Of a DNA stretch of 64,000 bases, positions 49,149-60,249 are shown piece by piece. Below the pieces are notes generated by a model. That model ran no database searches. It saw only the letters and a list, made by a program, of their open reading frames with translations, and was not told the DNA's origin. Numbering within the stretch: position 1 is the stretch's first letter; every line of letters starts with the position of its first letter. This DNA comes from Rodentibacter pneumotropicus DSM 21403 (lineage in GTDB: Bacteria > Pseudomonadota > Gammaproteobacteria > Enterobacterales > Pasteurellaceae): positions 102,350 to 166,349 of the forward strand of contig NZ_KB904041.1 in the NCBI RefSeq assembly GCF_000379905.1, given 5' to 3'. Made by a program: the position numbers and the translations under genes.

Positions 49149-50330
49149 CTATTCATATCTCAAGGCTTCCGCCGGCTCGGTTTTTGCCGCACGATAAGCC
49201 GGATAAATAGTTGATAATAAAGATAATAAAAGGGAGAACGCAATGACAAGGCAAATTTGCCAAGGCTCTAGAGCTGTGGGTAAAAAAACAGCGTTCGGAT
49301 TGACCGCACTTATGATCTCTGTCAGATTTAATGTGATCGATATGCCCAATATCGCCCCAATCAACGTGCCGACCAATCCCACCAATAACCCTTGGTAAAT
49401 GAATACCGAACGCACTTTCGATTTCGTTAATCCTTGAGTTTGCAAAATGGCGATTTCCCCTTGTTTATCCACCACCATTAGGCTCAAAGAGGTAACAATA
49501 TTGGAAATTGCCACCACAATGATCAGGCTAATCAATAACCCCATCATATTTTTTTCCATACGCACGGCTTGAAAAAATTCGCCTTTTTGCACACGCCAAT
49601 CGGTGATTTGTTGCTGAGGAAAATAAGCGGGCAATTCAGTAATTAAAAAAGGATCGGACAAGAATAAGCGATAGCCCTGTGCTTGTTCCGGTTGAATACG
49701 CATTAATCGCCCAATATCCGATAAATTGGCAAAGGCTTGGTAACCGGATGCTTCGCTATAATCAAAATAAATTTCACTTACTGTAAATAGACGCTGCATT
49801 GGCACGCGTCCAAAGGGAGTGTATTGGCTATTTTCCGTAATCATTAAACGAATTTTATCGCCAATATTCACACCCAGCTTTTGTGCCAACTGATGACCAA
49901 TCACCAGTTTAAATTCACCTGCCGGCAATAACGTTTCAAAAGGAACGCGATCTTGCGTTTCCAATAAAGGATCATCGGAAAAGGACTGTACGCCTATTAC
50001 CTGCCCTGCACTCACCCCTTTGGAAGTTTGATAAATCACTTTTGTGGTGTTAATCGGCACCGCTTTTTGCACAAAGTGCGGTAGATTTTCTAACGGTTTT
50101 TTTGTGGAAATCGGTTGTTCTTGACTGATAATCGCATGCGGAATGGAGGAAAGCACTTGTTGCTTTTGATACCCCTCCAGTCCATTCATCACCGAAAGTA
50201 CGATAATCAGTGCCATCACACCTAAAACAATGCCCAAACTGGCGAGGCTCGTCACTAATCGCCCAAAGCGATCCGCACTTTTCGCCCGCCAATAACGTAA
50301 GGCAATATAAAGAGAAATGGGTAAATTCAT
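49149..50330 (-). CDS. lolC: Lipoprotein-releasing system membrane protein LolC
   Basis: 393-residue partner of LolE with the same topology (LGIVLGVMALIIVLSVMNGLEGYQKQ at the N-terminus; ISNIVTSLSLMVVDKQGEIAILQTQGL before TM3). LolC binds LolA through a periplasmic hook. Here it is separated from lolD and lolE by bioA-F-G-C-D, an arrangement I recall in H. influenzae. It starts 1 base after the stop of the upstream dehydrogenase gene. Confidence 0.92.
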   Translation of the reverse strand: MNLPISLYIALRYWRAKSADRFGRLVTSLASLGIVLGVMALIIVLSVMNGLEGYQKQQVLSSIPHAIISQEQPISTKKPLENLPHFVQKAVPINTTKVIYQTSKGVSAGQVIGVQSFSDDPLLETQDRVPFETLLPAGEFKLVIGHQLAQKLGVNIGDKIRLMITENSQYTPFGRVPMQRLFTVSEIYFDYSEASGYQAFANLSDIGRLMRIQPEQAQGYRLFLSDPFLITELPAYFPQQQITDWRVQKGEFFQAVRMEKNMMGLLISLIIVVAISNIVTSLSLMVVDKQGEIAILQTQGLTKSKVRSVFIYQGLLVGLVGTLIGAILGISITLNLTEIISAVNPNAVFLPTALEPWQICLVIAFSLLLSLLSTIYPAYRAAKTEPAEALRYE

Positions 50331-50331
50331 A

Positions 50332-51279
50332 TTACTTTTGGTTCAATTGCACCACAAAATCTTCCATATTTTGCGTTACTTTTTTCACTAATGTCGTCAC
50401 CGCACTATCACTTGCCCATGCAATATGAGGAGTAATAATTAAGTTTGGCATGGTTTTTGCTGCAAGAATCAACGGATTGTCTTTTTCCGGTGGTTCTTTA
50501 ATCATCACATCTAACGCAGCACCGCCCAGATGTCCGCTTGTTAATGCATTCAATAAAGCGGTTTCATCCACTAAAGGTCCACGTCCTGTGTTGATTAAAA
50601 ATGCCCCTTTTTTCATTTGTGACAGGGTTTCCGCATTGATTAAATTTTCTGTTGTTTTAGTCAATGGACAATGTAAAGTGACGATATCTGCTTGCTTTAA
50701 CACTTCATAAAAAGGTGCGTACCCCTCACGGCAGGTTGTGGCATCTTTATGTTCCGCATAAAGCACATTCATTCCCAATGCTTGTGCCAAACGCCCTACT
50801 TCCGAACCTAAACAACCTTTTCCAAACACACCAAGGGTAGAACCCCGTACATCGGTAATCGGATAATCAAAGTAACAAAACTGTTGGCTTTCCCCCCATT
50901 TTGCAGATGTTTGATCACGCAACCAACCGGCAAGACTATGTTTCAAGGAGAAAATCAGCCCCATCACGTGTTCCGGCACGGTTACGCTTGAATAGCCTGT
51001 CACATTTTTGACTTCAATCCCTAATTCTTTTGCTGCAATTAAGTCAATGTTATTGGTACCTGTTGCGGTAATCGCAATGAGTTTAAGTTTTGGTAATTGC
51101 TCGAGTGTTTTGCGATCAAAAATCACTTTACTGGTAATGACAATATCTGCATTTTTCGCCCGTTCGATGGTTTGATCTGCAGAGGTGTGAGGGTATTCAA
51201 TCCATTTATGCTCAAAATTTGGGCGAGGAATAGGAATGTGTTTTGGAATAGCAGTACTGTCTAAAAATACGATTTGCAT
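50332..51279 (-). CDS. D-2-hydroxyacid dehydrogenase family protein
   Basis: 315-residue NAD-dependent enzyme of the D-isomer 2-hydroxyacid family. The dinucleotide motif reads GVFGKGCLGSEVGRLA, with Arg in INTGRGPLVDE, acid LGGAALDV and catalytic His in PHIAWAS. The group includes glycerate and hydroxypyruvate reductases; the exact substrate is not decided. The annotation in Haemophilus is usually glycerate dehydrogenase-like. Upstream of lolC. Confidence 0.85.
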   Translation of the reverse strand: MQIVFLDSTAIPKHIPIPRPNFEHKWIEYPHTSADQTIERAKNADIVITSKVIFDRKTLEQLPKLKLIAITATGTNNIDLIAAKELGIEVKNVTGYSSVTVPEHVMGLIFSLKHSLAGWLRDQTSAKWGESQQFCYFDYPITDVRGSTLGVFGKGCLGSEVGRLAQALGMNVLYAEHKDATTCREGYAPFYEVLKQADIVTLHCPLTKTTENLINAETLSQMKKGAFLINTGRGPLVDETALLNALTSGHLGGAALDVMIKEPPEKDNPLILAAKTMPNLIITPHIAWASDSAVTTLVKKVTQNMEDFVVQLNQK

Positions 51280-51296
51280 AATGTTCTCCTTTTTTG

Positions 51297-51339
51297 CTTA
51301 AAAAAGCGCGGTCAAAAATATTCGTGTTTTTAACCGCAC
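51297..51339 (-). terminator. Terminator after kdsA (degenerate uptake-signal pair)
   Basis: GCGCGGTCAAAAA (51306-51318) and TTTTTAACCGCAC (51327-51339) form an imperfect long stem, followed on the minus strand by T residues. Confidence 0.65.
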
Positions 51340-51346
51340 CTGACCA

Positions 51347-53007
<1,661 letters not shown>

Positions 53008-53018
<11 letters not shown>

Positions 53019-53895
53019 GACTTTTCCAAAAACCGTATGTAACGCGCTCATTGTCGCCATAATCACGCACAGTTGCAATCTTTTCCCAATGATTTTCCGC
53101 AAAAATTGACCGCACTTTTTCGCCTTGTTGCCAGCCATGTTCCAACAACAATGCGCCGCCCTCATTTAAATAAGTGGGAGTTTGTTCGATAATATGGCGT
53201 AAGTCACCATAACCTTGTTCAGTTGCCACTAAAGCAGAAAGGGGTTCAAAACGCACATCGCCTTGGCTTAAATGTTTATCTTTTTCGTCAATATAAGGCG
53301 GATTGCTCACAATCAAATCAAACTTTCCTTCTACATTTTCAAACCATTGACTTTGAAAAAATACAACATTGAGCTGATTTTTCTCCGCATTGAATTTTGC
53401 CAATTCTACCGCATTGGGTATCAAATCTACTCCGCTAATGCTTAATGCGATATGCTGTTTTTTACAAATTGGCGTTAATTCTGATGCCAAGGCTAAAGCG
53501 ATTGCTCCAGTCCCAGTACCAAGATCCAGTACTCTAAAGTGCGGTGGATTTTTTTGTAGTTTTCCCCTTGCAATCACCAAGGCTTTTTCCACTAAAATTT
53601 CCGTATCAGGGCGGGGGATTAAGGTACTTTCAGCAACATTTAGTGATAATGACCAAAATTCTTTTTCACCCAAAATGTAGGCGATGGGTTCACCTTTTAA
53701 ACGACGAGCCAAAAGTGCGGTTAAATTTGACCGCACTTTTTCATCAATCTCCGTTTCATCAAAAGCTAAAATTTGTGTTCTAGATTTGCCTGTAGCAAAT
53801 TGTAATAACACCAAGGCATCAGTTTTGCCATTCTCTTGCGGGTTGGCTTGATTTAAGGCTTTCGCTGCCCGTACCAGCCATTGTCTATAATTCAT
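53008..53895 (-). CDS. prmC: Peptide chain release factor N5-glutamine methyltransferase PrmC (HemK)
   Basis: Methylates the Gln of the GGQ motif in release factors RF1 and RF2. SAM motif VLDLGTGTGAIALALAS and the catalytic NPPY in DLIVSNPPYIDEKD are present. 295 residues. It lies downstream of prfA, with one small membrane protein gene in between, so enzyme and substrate are encoded together. Confidence 0.95.
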
Positions 53896-54335
53896 TATTT
53901 TTTATCTTGAACAACCTGAGTACCAATGATTAAATCCGTTAAAGAACGGCGATCATCACGCACGAGTGCCACAATCCCACTGATAAAAATTAAAAAGCTC
54001 ATCCATGTCAGTAAAAGATCGATGAGTTCACGCCCAATATATTTGCCAAACACGACCGGTTGTTGGGTTTGATAATCAAAAACACGTAAACCTAGCCAAC
54101 GTTTCGCAATAGTTTGTCCATAAGTTTTCATAAAATAGATTTGTAAACCCAGATAAAGCAGAATAGACAACAAGCCGGTAAAATCCCCAAACATTAAACC
54201 GACTACTGACATAATCCATAAAAGTACGCCATTAATCATACTTGCAAGCCAACGTTTAAAACGGCTGGCAGGCTGTGGAGACAAGAATTGAAAGCCTTGC
54301 GAAAACTCGCTTTCTTTTGGATTTTCAACGAACAT
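53895..54335 (-). CDS. RDD-family membrane protein
   Basis: 146 residues, three to four hydrophobic segments, with the RDD motif positions in RFKRWLASMINGVLL and ending in RDDRRSLTDLIIGTQVV. Function unknown; the family occurs as possible transporters or ion exchangers. Its stop shares one base with the prmC start, between prfA and prmC. Confidence 0.85.
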   Translation of the reverse strand: MFVENPKESEFSQGFQFLSPQPASRFKRWLASMINGVLLWIMSVVGLMFGDFTGLLSILLYLGLQIYFMKTYGQTIAKRWLGLRVFDYQTQQPVVFGKYIGRELIDLLLTWMSFLIFISGIVALVRDDRRSLTDLIIGTQVVQDKK

Positions 54336-54354
54336 TTTATTTCTCCCTTAAAGT

Positions 54355-54380
54355 AAAAAAGAGCATCTGAGATCAGATGC
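54355..54380 (-). terminator. Terminator after prfA
   Basis: GCATCTG, loop AGAT, CAGATGC (54363-54380), followed on the minus strand by TCTTTTTTAC. Confidence 0.78.
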
Positions 54381-54388
54381 CCTAATCG

Positions 54389-55471
54389 TTAATTCGTTTC
54401 AGATAATGCCGCCAACTGATCCGCTTGATATTCGGTGATAATCGGCTGAATCAGTTCATCGATTTTACCGTTCATCACTTCGTCTAAACGATAAATGGTT
54501 AAATTGATACGATGATCGGTAACCCGCCCTTGCGGATAATTATAGGTACGGATTTTATCCGAGCGATCGCCCGAACCTAATAGGTTACGGCGCATATCCG
54601 TTTGCTCTGCGGCTTGGCGTTCTTGTTCCGCTTGCACAATGCGTGATGCCAACACCGACATCGCTTTAGCTTTATTTTTATGCTGTGAGCGTTCATCCTG
54701 ACATTCCACCACTATCCCCGTTGGAATGTGGGTGATTCGTACCGCAGAATCAGTGGTATTGACGTGCTGCCCCCCTGCTCCCGATGAACGATAGGTATCA
54801 ATACGCAAATCTGCAGGATTGATTTCCGGCATTTCCGATTCCGGCAATTCCGGCATTACCGCAACGGTACAAGCAGAAGTATGAATACGGCCTTGAGATT
54901 CGGTTTTCGGTACACGTTGTACACGATGACCGCCCGATTCAAATTTTAACTGACCGTACACGCCATCACCGCTGACTTTTACAATCACTTCTTTATAGCC
55001 ACCTTGCTCACTTTCGTTAGCACTTAAAATCTCGACACGCCAACGTTTACTCTCGGCATAGCGACTATACATCCGGAATAAATCGCCTGCAAAAATTCCC
55101 GCTTCATCGCCACCTGTTCCGGCACGAATTTCCAAATAGCAGTTATATTCATCATTCGGATCTTTTGGCAACAAGAGGATTTGAAGTTGTTGTTCCACTT
55201 CTTCAATTTCTGCTTTGGATTCTTCAATTTCCATTTGTGCCATTTCTTTCATTTCAGGATCATCTAACAACATTTCCGCTTCTTCAATGTTGCTATTAAG
55301 CTGCGTCCAACGGTGAAAACATTTCACTACATCTTCAAGCTGTGCATATTCTTTGGAATAGGCACGAAATTTATCCTGATCACTAATGACTGAAGCATCG
55401 CCCAGCAACGCTTCCAATTCTTCATAACGTTCTTTTAAACTTTCAAGTTTTACAATAATCGATTCTTTCAT
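54389..55471 (-). CDS. prfA: Peptide chain release factor 1
   Basis: Releases peptides at UAA and UAG codons. The GGQ loop lies in [17 protein letters not shown] near residue 230, and the codon-recognition PxT-type motif is in the [18 protein letters not shown] region. 360 residues. It is followed by a terminator hairpin, though some read-through to the RDD-prmC genes is likely. Confidence 0.97.
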   Translation of the reverse strand: MKESIIVKLESLKERYEELEALLGDASVISDQDKFRAYSKEYAQLEDVVKCFHRWTQLNSNIEEAEMLLDDPEMKEMAQMEIEESKAEIEEVEQQLQILLLPKDPNDEYNCYLEIRAGTGGDEAGIFAGDLFRMYSRYAESKRWRVEILSANESEQGGYKEVIVKVSGDGVYGQLKFESGGHRVQRVPKTESQGRIHTSACTVAVMPELPESEMPEINPADLRIDTYRSSGAGGQHVNTTDSAVRITHIPTGIVVECQDERSQHKNKAKAMSVLASRIVQAEQERQAAEQTDMRRNLLGSGDRSDKIRTYNYPQGRVTDHRINLTIYRLDEVMNGKIDELIQPIITEYQADQLAALSETN

Positions 55472-55497
55472 TTTCTTTTATATTTCAAACCGCTAAT

Positions 55498-55628
55498 AAA
55501 ATCAGCGTATTCTAGCTGATTTTAGGAAAAATTTACAGTGTGGAAAGTGCGGTCACAAAAAACAAAGTTTTTTAAACGTTGGCTTTGCCAACGGTGGAGA
55601 AACCATAAATAATCACATCAGTGATTAT
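55498..55628. repeat. Small hairpins between epmC and prfA
   Basis: Three short palindromes: AAATCAGC/GCTGATTT (55498-55522), CGTTGGC/GCCAACG with loop TTT (55577-55593) and ATAATCAC/GTGATTAT (55609-55628). An uptake signal lies among them. They lie in the gap from epmC to prfA; one may terminate epmC. Confidence 0.5.
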
Positions 55629-55648
55629 GCATAAAATCAACCGCACTT

Positions 55649-56185
55649 TTAAATTAGGCTCACATCAAATTTACTCAAGTCAATGCGATCTTCCGTACCA
55701 TAAAATTTGGCTAAGGCTTTGCGCAATGTTTCCGCCCGTTTTGGTAACCCTTTTTGTGCATAGATTTTTACTTGCTCATAGACGGCTTGTTTGAAAGGTT
55801 GGGTATCACCGGGATTACCGTTAAGATTATCTGCGCTGGCAAAATAACGAAAACCTGCTGCGGTGGCAAGAATCCACTCTAAGGCTTGAGGTTTGACTTC
55901 CACTTTCTCAAAATCACGTTGGCGCTCCTCTGAGCGACCATCCGGCTCATACCAATAACCAAAATCTTCCAATTTACGGCGTTCTTTGCCGGCAACCAAC
56001 CAATGGGCGATTTCGTGTAATGCACTGCTATAAAAACCACGTGCAAAATAAATCGCATGGTACGGCACATTTTCATTTGCCGGAATGTAAATAGGTTCTT
56101 CGCCCCCTTTAACAAGACGGGTATTATATTCTTGTTCAAAACATTGATTAAAAATTGCGATGATATCATCAAGTTGATGTTCCAT
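55649..56185 (-). CDS. epmC: Elongation factor P hydroxylase EpmC (YfcM)
   Basis: 178-residue protein with the metal-binding HEIAHWLVAGKERR, FGYWYEPDGRSEERQRDFE and QALEW segments. In E. coli EpmC hydroxylates the beta-lysylated Lys of EF-P. Whether epmA and epmB occur in this genome is not visible here. Separated from dinB by 41 bases. Confidence 0.92.
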   Translation of the reverse strand: MEHQLDDIIAIFNQCFEQEYNTRLVKGGEEPIYIPANENVPYHAIYFARGFYSSALHEIAHWLVAGKERRKLEDFGYWYEPDGRSEERQRDFEKVEVKPQALEWILATAAGFRYFASADNLNGNPGDTQPFKQAVYEQVKIYAQKGLPKRAETLRKALAKFYGTEDRIDLSKFDVSLI

Positions 56186-56226
56186 TACTTCTCCAGCATA
56201 TATCCCATAAAAGGGGGCGAATTATA

Positions 56227-57294
56227 TCACCAAAGGCTCATTTGCTCATGTTTATTTTCTTCGGGTAAATTAACGTGTAAGCCAATTAATCGCACCGATC
56301 TTCTCTTGCTACGTTGCCAAATTTGCCTTAGTAGATGCTGAAATCCTGATAACGATAATGGCAAGCCTGTTTTTTCTAAAGTGGTCACTTGAAAGTCCTC
56401 AAATTTAAGTTTTACCCCTATTTTACGAAAAGCAGATAACGGCGTATTTGGCACGCTACGTTCAAGACGCTGAATGAGTTCAGCATAAAGCTTATCCAGC
56501 AAGACTATTCCTTGTTCCAGATGATGAATATTTTCCACCAAGGTACGTTCTACGCCTACAGATTTACGTTCACGATGAGGCTGTACTTCCCGTTCATCAA
56601 TGCCATGGCTAAAATCCCAAATTCGTTTGCCTATTTTGCCAAATTGATTGAGTAATATTGTTTGATCTAATTTCTGCACATCCCCACAGTGTTCCAATCC
56701 CATCTCTAATAAACGTTGTGATGTTACCTTTCCCACCCCAGGAATTTTTTTCAAAGGTAGGGCTTTCACAAATTCATCCACATCACTCGGCTTTATCACA
56801 AATTGCCCATTGGGTTTATTCATATCAGAGGCAACTTTAGCAAGAAATTTAAGCGGTGCAATACCGGCTGAAGCGGTTAATTTCAATTCATCAAAAATCG
56901 CGTGGCGTATTTCTTTTGCAATCAAAGTCGCTGATCCTGAACATTTTTTGCAATCAGTCACATCCAGATAGGCTTCATCTAAGGAAAGAGGCTCAATAAT
57001 ATCGGTATAACGGCGAAAAATCTGATGAATTTGCGCTGAAACCTGTTTATACAAAGGCATATTCACCGGCACGAGAATGAGATTTGGGCATTTCTTCACC
57101 GCCTGTGCGGTTGGCATTGCACTATGTAAACCAAATTTTCTCGCTTCATAATTGCATGTTGTTAAAACCCCACGCTGGCGGGAACTTCCCCCCACGGCAA
57201 CAGGTTTTCCTTGTAAAGAGGGATTATCACGAATCTCTACCGAAGCATAAAAACAATCCATATCAATATGAATAATTTTGCGGGCGAAAAACAT
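56227..57294 (-). CDS. dinB: DNA polymerase IV
   Basis: Y-family translesion polymerase. Catalytic motifs are HIDMDCFYASVE at the N-terminus and SLDEAYLDVT near residue 105; helix-hairpin-helix elements follow (ALPLKKIPGVGKVTSQRLLEMG), then the little-finger domain. 355 residues, usual length. No LexA box is clear upstream. A uptake signal lies just upstream of the start. Confidence 0.94.
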   Translation of the reverse strand: MFFARKIIHIDMDCFYASVEIRDNPSLQGKPVAVGGSSRQRGVLTTCNYEARKFGLHSAMPTAQAVKKCPNLILVPVNMPLYKQVSAQIHQIFRRYTDIIEPLSLDEAYLDVTDCKKCSGSATLIAKEIRHAIFDELKLTASAGIAPLKFLAKVASDMNKPNGQFVIKPSDVDEFVKALPLKKIPGVGKVTSQRLLEMGLEHCGDVQKLDQTILLNQFGKIGKRIWDFSHGIDEREVQPHRERKSVGVERTLVENIHHLEQGIVLLDKLYAELIQRLERSVPNTPLSAFRKIGVKLKFEDFQVTTLEKTGLPLSLSGFQHLLRQIWQRSKRRSVRLIGLHVNLPEENKHEQMSLW

Positions 57295-57362
57295 AAATCA
57301 AAGTGCGGTTAAAAATACAGGTGTTTAGTATAGCGATAACAAAACCACTGTTCAACTATACA

Positions 57363-57400
57363 TATAAAATAAAAAATAAGCCTGCATATCGGCAGGCTTA
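57363..57400 (-). terminator. Terminator after the secreted-protein gene
   Basis: TAAGCCTGC, loop ATATCG, GCAGGCTTA (57377-57400); on the minus strand it is followed by TTTTTTATTTT. Confidence 0.82.
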
Positions 57401-57468
57401 AATTAAGAGAGAAATTATTGAGGTATATGGTAATTCTCGGCAACTCAGCTAAAAAAGCGCCACAAATC

Positions 57469-57960
57469 TTAACGTTCGTGAAGTTCCTTTTTATCATTAA
57501 ATCGAACAACACGATCGATTGAATAAACATCAATTTTAGATTGTGAATCTGTAAAAATAGGTCTAAATTTTTCTTCAATTTGTACGAACGGAATTTGTAA
57601 ATTAATTGTGATTGATTTACTCGGCATTAAAGTCGTCTCTAATTCCAGCTGCATATTTTGGCTATAAATAATCTCACGTTTACTCACATAAGCGCTTATC
57701 CACTGAATATTTGAAATGGGCTTATTTCCGGTATTTGTCACCACATATTTAAACACCACCAACGCTTGGCCATTGTTATCTATCATTAATTGACGATCTT
57801 CAACGTCAATCGAAACAGCTTGTGCAATAGCATTCACCTCAGCGGCAGTCTCTTTTTTACTCATTATTTTTGATGCCGCCTTTGTGGGCGCAGCAAATGT
57901 ATTCATAGCAAAAAATAGCGATGCCATTGAAACAGCGATGAAAGGTTTTAAATTTTTCAT
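57469..57960 (-). CDS. Small exported protein, function unknown
   Basis: 163 residues with a clear signal peptide (FIAVSMASLFFAMNTFAA). The mature part reads as a beta-rich, immunoglobulin-like domain (FKYVVTNTGNKPISNIQWISAYV ... LMPSKSITINLQIPF), similar in feel to YcfL-like periplasmic proteins. I cannot name the family. It is monocistronic, with AAGGAAAAAC before the ATG and its own terminator, upstream of dinB. Confidence 0.75.
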   Translation of the reverse strand: MKNLKPFIAVSMASLFFAMNTFAAPTKAASKIMSKKETAAEVNAIAQAVSIDVEDRQLMIDNNGQALVVFKYVVTNTGNKPISNIQWISAYVSKREIIYSQNMQLELETTLMPSKSITINLQIPFVQIEEKFRPIFTDSQSKIDVYSIDRVVRFNDKKELHER

Positions 57961-58067
57961 TTTGTTTTTCCTTTAATAAAAAATGGTCGAATTCTAACCT
58001 AATACAGAGGGTTAATAAATAGATTCTTTTATTCGGTTCTTTTTTTTGCTACACTTGCTGACGTTTT

Positions 58068-58432
58068 GGGGCTGATTCTGGATTCGACGGGATTAGCAAA
58101 GCCCAAGGTGCACGTCGAGGTGCGGTAGGCCTCGTAAATAAACCGCAAAAAAATAGTCGCAAACGACGAACAATACGCTTTAGCAGCTTAATAACCTGCA
58201 TTTAGCCTTCGCGCCCCAGCTTCCGCTCGTAAGACGGGGATAACGCGGAGTCAAACCAAAACGAGATCGTGTGGAAGCCGCTGTTTGAGGATCGAAGCAT
58301 TAAATTAAACCAAACTAATTTAAGTTTAGCGTGTCCGTCCGCATGCTTAAGTGAAACTAAAGACCGACTAAACGTGTAGTACTGAAGGTAGAGTAATTTC
58401 GGACGCGGGTTCAACTCCCGCCAGCTCCACCA
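58068..58432 (+). ncRNA. ssrA: tmRNA (ssrA)
   Basis: The tRNA-like ends GGGGCTG and CAGCTCCACCA pair, with the T arm GCGGGTTCAACTCCCGC. The tag-coding frame GCA AAC GAC GAA CAA TAC ... TAA at 58159-58191 encodes ANDEQYALAA. 365 nt. A terminator follows at 58467-58503. The 3' end is a known insertion site for tyrosine integrases, and one lies directly downstream. Confidence 0.97.
58401..58432 (+). other. Predicted attachment site at the ssrA 3' end
   Basis: The ssrA 3' end (GACGCGGGTTCAACTCCCGC to CCA) lies next to the integrase gene. It should be duplicated at the far end of the element, which is beyond the window. The exact crossover is not determinable here. Confidence 0.5.
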
Positions 58433-58466
58433 AATTGAAATCTAACACAATCCAATAAAAACCGAT

Positions 58467-58503
58467 AAAGCCTTGAAATTACTTACTTCAAGGCTTTTTT
58501 ATT
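58467..58503 (+). terminator. Terminator downstream of ssrA
   Basis: AAAGCCTTGAA (58467-58477) and TTCAAGGCTTT (58487-58497) form an 11-base stem followed by TTTATT. Confidence 0.88.
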
Positions 58504-58545
58504 GTCCAATGCGAGCCAATGAGATATTACTAAATCCTTGAGTTT

Positions 58546-58798
58546 TAGTAGTACGTTTAGTAGGATCTTACTACCAAGGCAAAAAAAGCGTACTACTAAA
58601 AACGCTGAAAGCCTTATAAATACTGGCTTTATCTTAGTTTTAATCGTATTACTAAGAAGTAACTAAGAAATGACTAATTACGACTAAATACAGGCAAGAA
58701 CCCAATAAATAAAGGCTTGAGCTTGTTTTAAGGCGTACTACTAAAAAGTCGGTTCGTACTACTAAAAAATAAGCGTACTACTATGGCACGTACTACTA
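58546..58798. repeat. CGTACTACTA repeat array at the integrase gene
   Basis: CGTACTACTA occurs at 58589, 58734, 58755, 58774 and 58789, and in reverse at 58546-58555. The last four are 21, 19 and 15 bases apart; one runs into the integrase start codon and one lies inside the coding sequence. They are candidates for integrase arm sites or sites for a regulator. The remainder of the 350-base gap shows no frame. Confidence 0.75.
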
Positions 58799-60033
58799 AA
58801 CCACTCTCAAACACTCAAATAGAAAAGGCAAAGCCGAAAGAGAAAGACTACACCCTATCAGATGGGCAAGGGCTTTATTTATTGATTAAGCCCACTGGGG
58901 CGAAACTATGGCGGTTTAATTATTACAAGCCTATCACCAAGAAACGCACTGAAATTAGTTTAGGTGCATTCCCGACCGTTCAATTAGCAGAGGTACGGGC
59001 AATTCGTGAAGAATATCGGGCATTGTTGGCGCAAGGTATCGACCCACAGATCCACCATCAACAGAAACTACAAGCCAAGCTAGATGATTTTAATAATACC
59101 TATGAATCTATCGCTTGGGCATGGTTCGAGTATCGCAAAACCAAAAAGAACTTTTCGCTTGATTATCAAAAAGACGTAGAAAGCCTCATTAAACGCAATC
59201 TACTCCCCCACTTTGGGAGCTTGCCTATTTCTCAAATTACCGCCCCTTTAGCCTTAAAAGCCTTTAAGCAATATCAAGACGAAGGCAAATTAGAGAAACT
59301 CAAACGCACGATTCAAAAACACAACGAGATAATGACCTACGCCCTACACCGTGATATTATATCGGTGAACCCTACTGCCAATATTTCAAAAGAGTTTGAT
59401 AGCCCCACAGTCGAACATTTCAAAACCATCAAGCCGGAAGACTTAAGCGAATTTATTTACACCCTAAATCACGCTCAAATTCACTTACAGACACGTTATT
59501 TAATCCTATGGCAACTTCTCACCATGACACGTCCAAATGAGGCGGCAACGGCACGCTATGAGGACATAGACGAAACCACAAAACTATGGACGATTTACAT
59601 TCAAAAAGGCATCAAAGAAAGCGATAAGGGGCGCATTCATAAAATAACCCTGTCACGCCAAGCCCTCGCCTTACTGCGAGAAATCAAGAAATTGAGCGGT
59701 GGGAAAACCTATCTATTCCCCAGTGTGAAAAATCCCCAAACCCACGTAAACACACAAACCGCAAATGCGGCAATTAAGCGAATGGGCTATGCCGGCAAGC
59801 TGGTGGCGCACGGTTTACGCAGCATTGCCAGCACTTACCTTAATGAGCAAGGCTACGATAGCGAATTAATCGAGGTGGCGTTATCGCATATGAAATCAGA
59901 CCGGATAAAAGCCGCTTATGACCGTGGCGAACGATTAGAGCAACGATTCAAATTACTGCAGGTATGGGGCGATTTTATTGAGGAATGTTCTCAAGGTGCA
60001 TTGCCTAAACATCATTTACAAATGGTTGTTTAA
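58783..60033 (+). CDS. P4-type tyrosine integrase
   Basis: 416-residue site-specific recombinase. The N-terminal DUF4102 arm-binding domain (DYTLSDGQGLYLLIKPTGAKLW) is followed by a core-binding domain and the catalytic domain with Arg in TMTRPNEAA, HGLRSIASTYLNEQG and the nucleophilic Tyr in MKSDRIKAAYDRGE. Located just after ssrA, so the element probably integrated there. The CGTACTACTA repeats cross its start. An uptake-signal terminator follows it. Confidence 0.94.
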   Translation: MARTTKPLSNTQIEKAKPKEKDYTLSDGQGLYLLIKPTGAKLWRFNYYKPITKKRTEISLGAFPTVQLAEVRAIREEYRALLAQGIDPQIHHQQKLQAKLDDFNNTYESIAWAWFEYRKTKKNFSLDYQKDVESLIKRNLLPHFGSLPISQITAPLALKAFKQYQDEGKLEKLKRTIQKHNEIMTYALHRDIISVNPTANISKEFDSPTVEHFKTIKPEDLSEFIYTLNHAQIHLQTRYLILWQLLTMTRPNEAATARYEDIDETTKLWTIYIQKGIKESDKGRIHKITLSRQALALLREIKKLSGGKTYLFPSVKNPQTHVNTQTANAAIKRMGYAGKLVAHGLRSIASTYLNEQGYDSELIEVALSHMKSDRIKAAYDRGERLEQRFKLLQVWGDFIEECSQGALPKHHLQMVV

Positions 60034-60042
60034 ATCTGAAAT

Positions 60043-60076
60043 AAAGTGCGGTCAAATTTCACCGCACTTTTTCTTT
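60043..60076 (+). terminator. Terminator after the integrase (uptake-signal pair)
   Basis: AAAGTGCGGT (60043-60052) and ACCGCACTTT (60061-60070), followed by TTCTTTT. Its T run leads directly into the next promoter's -35 box. Confidence 0.82.
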
Positions 60077-60103
60077 TGACTGGATATAATAACAGGTTAT
60101 AAT
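60076..60103 (+). promoter_or_regulatory. Strong promoter of the C4-like RNA and downstream gene
   Basis: TTGACT at 60076-60081, 16 bases, TATAAT at 60098-60103. It predicts a start near 60110 and a leader of about 140 nt before the next gene. Confidence 0.8.
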
Positions 60104-60150
60104 CTATTCCAATCTGATATTATACAGACCAACGAAACACAACCCAATTT

Positions 60151-60216
60151 GCACGGCTAGGCGTGGCCTAATTACCCACTCCGAAAGAGAATAACCCTAT
60201 TTATTCTTTGCCGTGT
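60151..60216 (+). ncRNA. C4-like antisense RNA (phage immunity type)
   Basis: A three-way junction: outer stem CACGGC (60152-60157) with GCCGTG (60210-60215); hairpin TAGGC-GTG-GCCTA (60158-60170); hairpin of about 9 pairs at 60186-60209 with loop CCCTAT (60195-60200). GCGTG (60161-60165) and the CCCTAT loop are complementary, in order, to ATAGGG-CACGC at 60226-60236. A second ATAGGG (60237-60242) overlaps the Shine-Dalgarno AGGGG of the downstream gene. This is the logic of the C4 RNA of phages P1 and P7, which is processed from the same transcript and blocks translation of its neighbour. Family membership is my recognition, not a covariance-model hit. Confidence 0.78.
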
Positions 60217-60225
60217 TCTCACTGA

Positions 60226-60243
60226 ATAGGGCACGCATAGGGG
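60226..60243 (+). promoter_or_regulatory. C4 target site overlapping the ribosome binding site
   Basis: ATAGGGCACGCATAGGGG: two ATAGGG copies around CACGC. The second includes the Shine-Dalgarno AGGGG (60239-60243), 6 bases before the ATG at 60250. Confidence 0.72.
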
Positions 60244-60249
60244 CGTTTT

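Noticed and set aside
58546..58798. Possible CRISPR or replication-origin iterons
   Set aside because: Repeats are only 10 bases, spacing is irregular, and they run into the integrase gene; integrase or regulator sites fit better.
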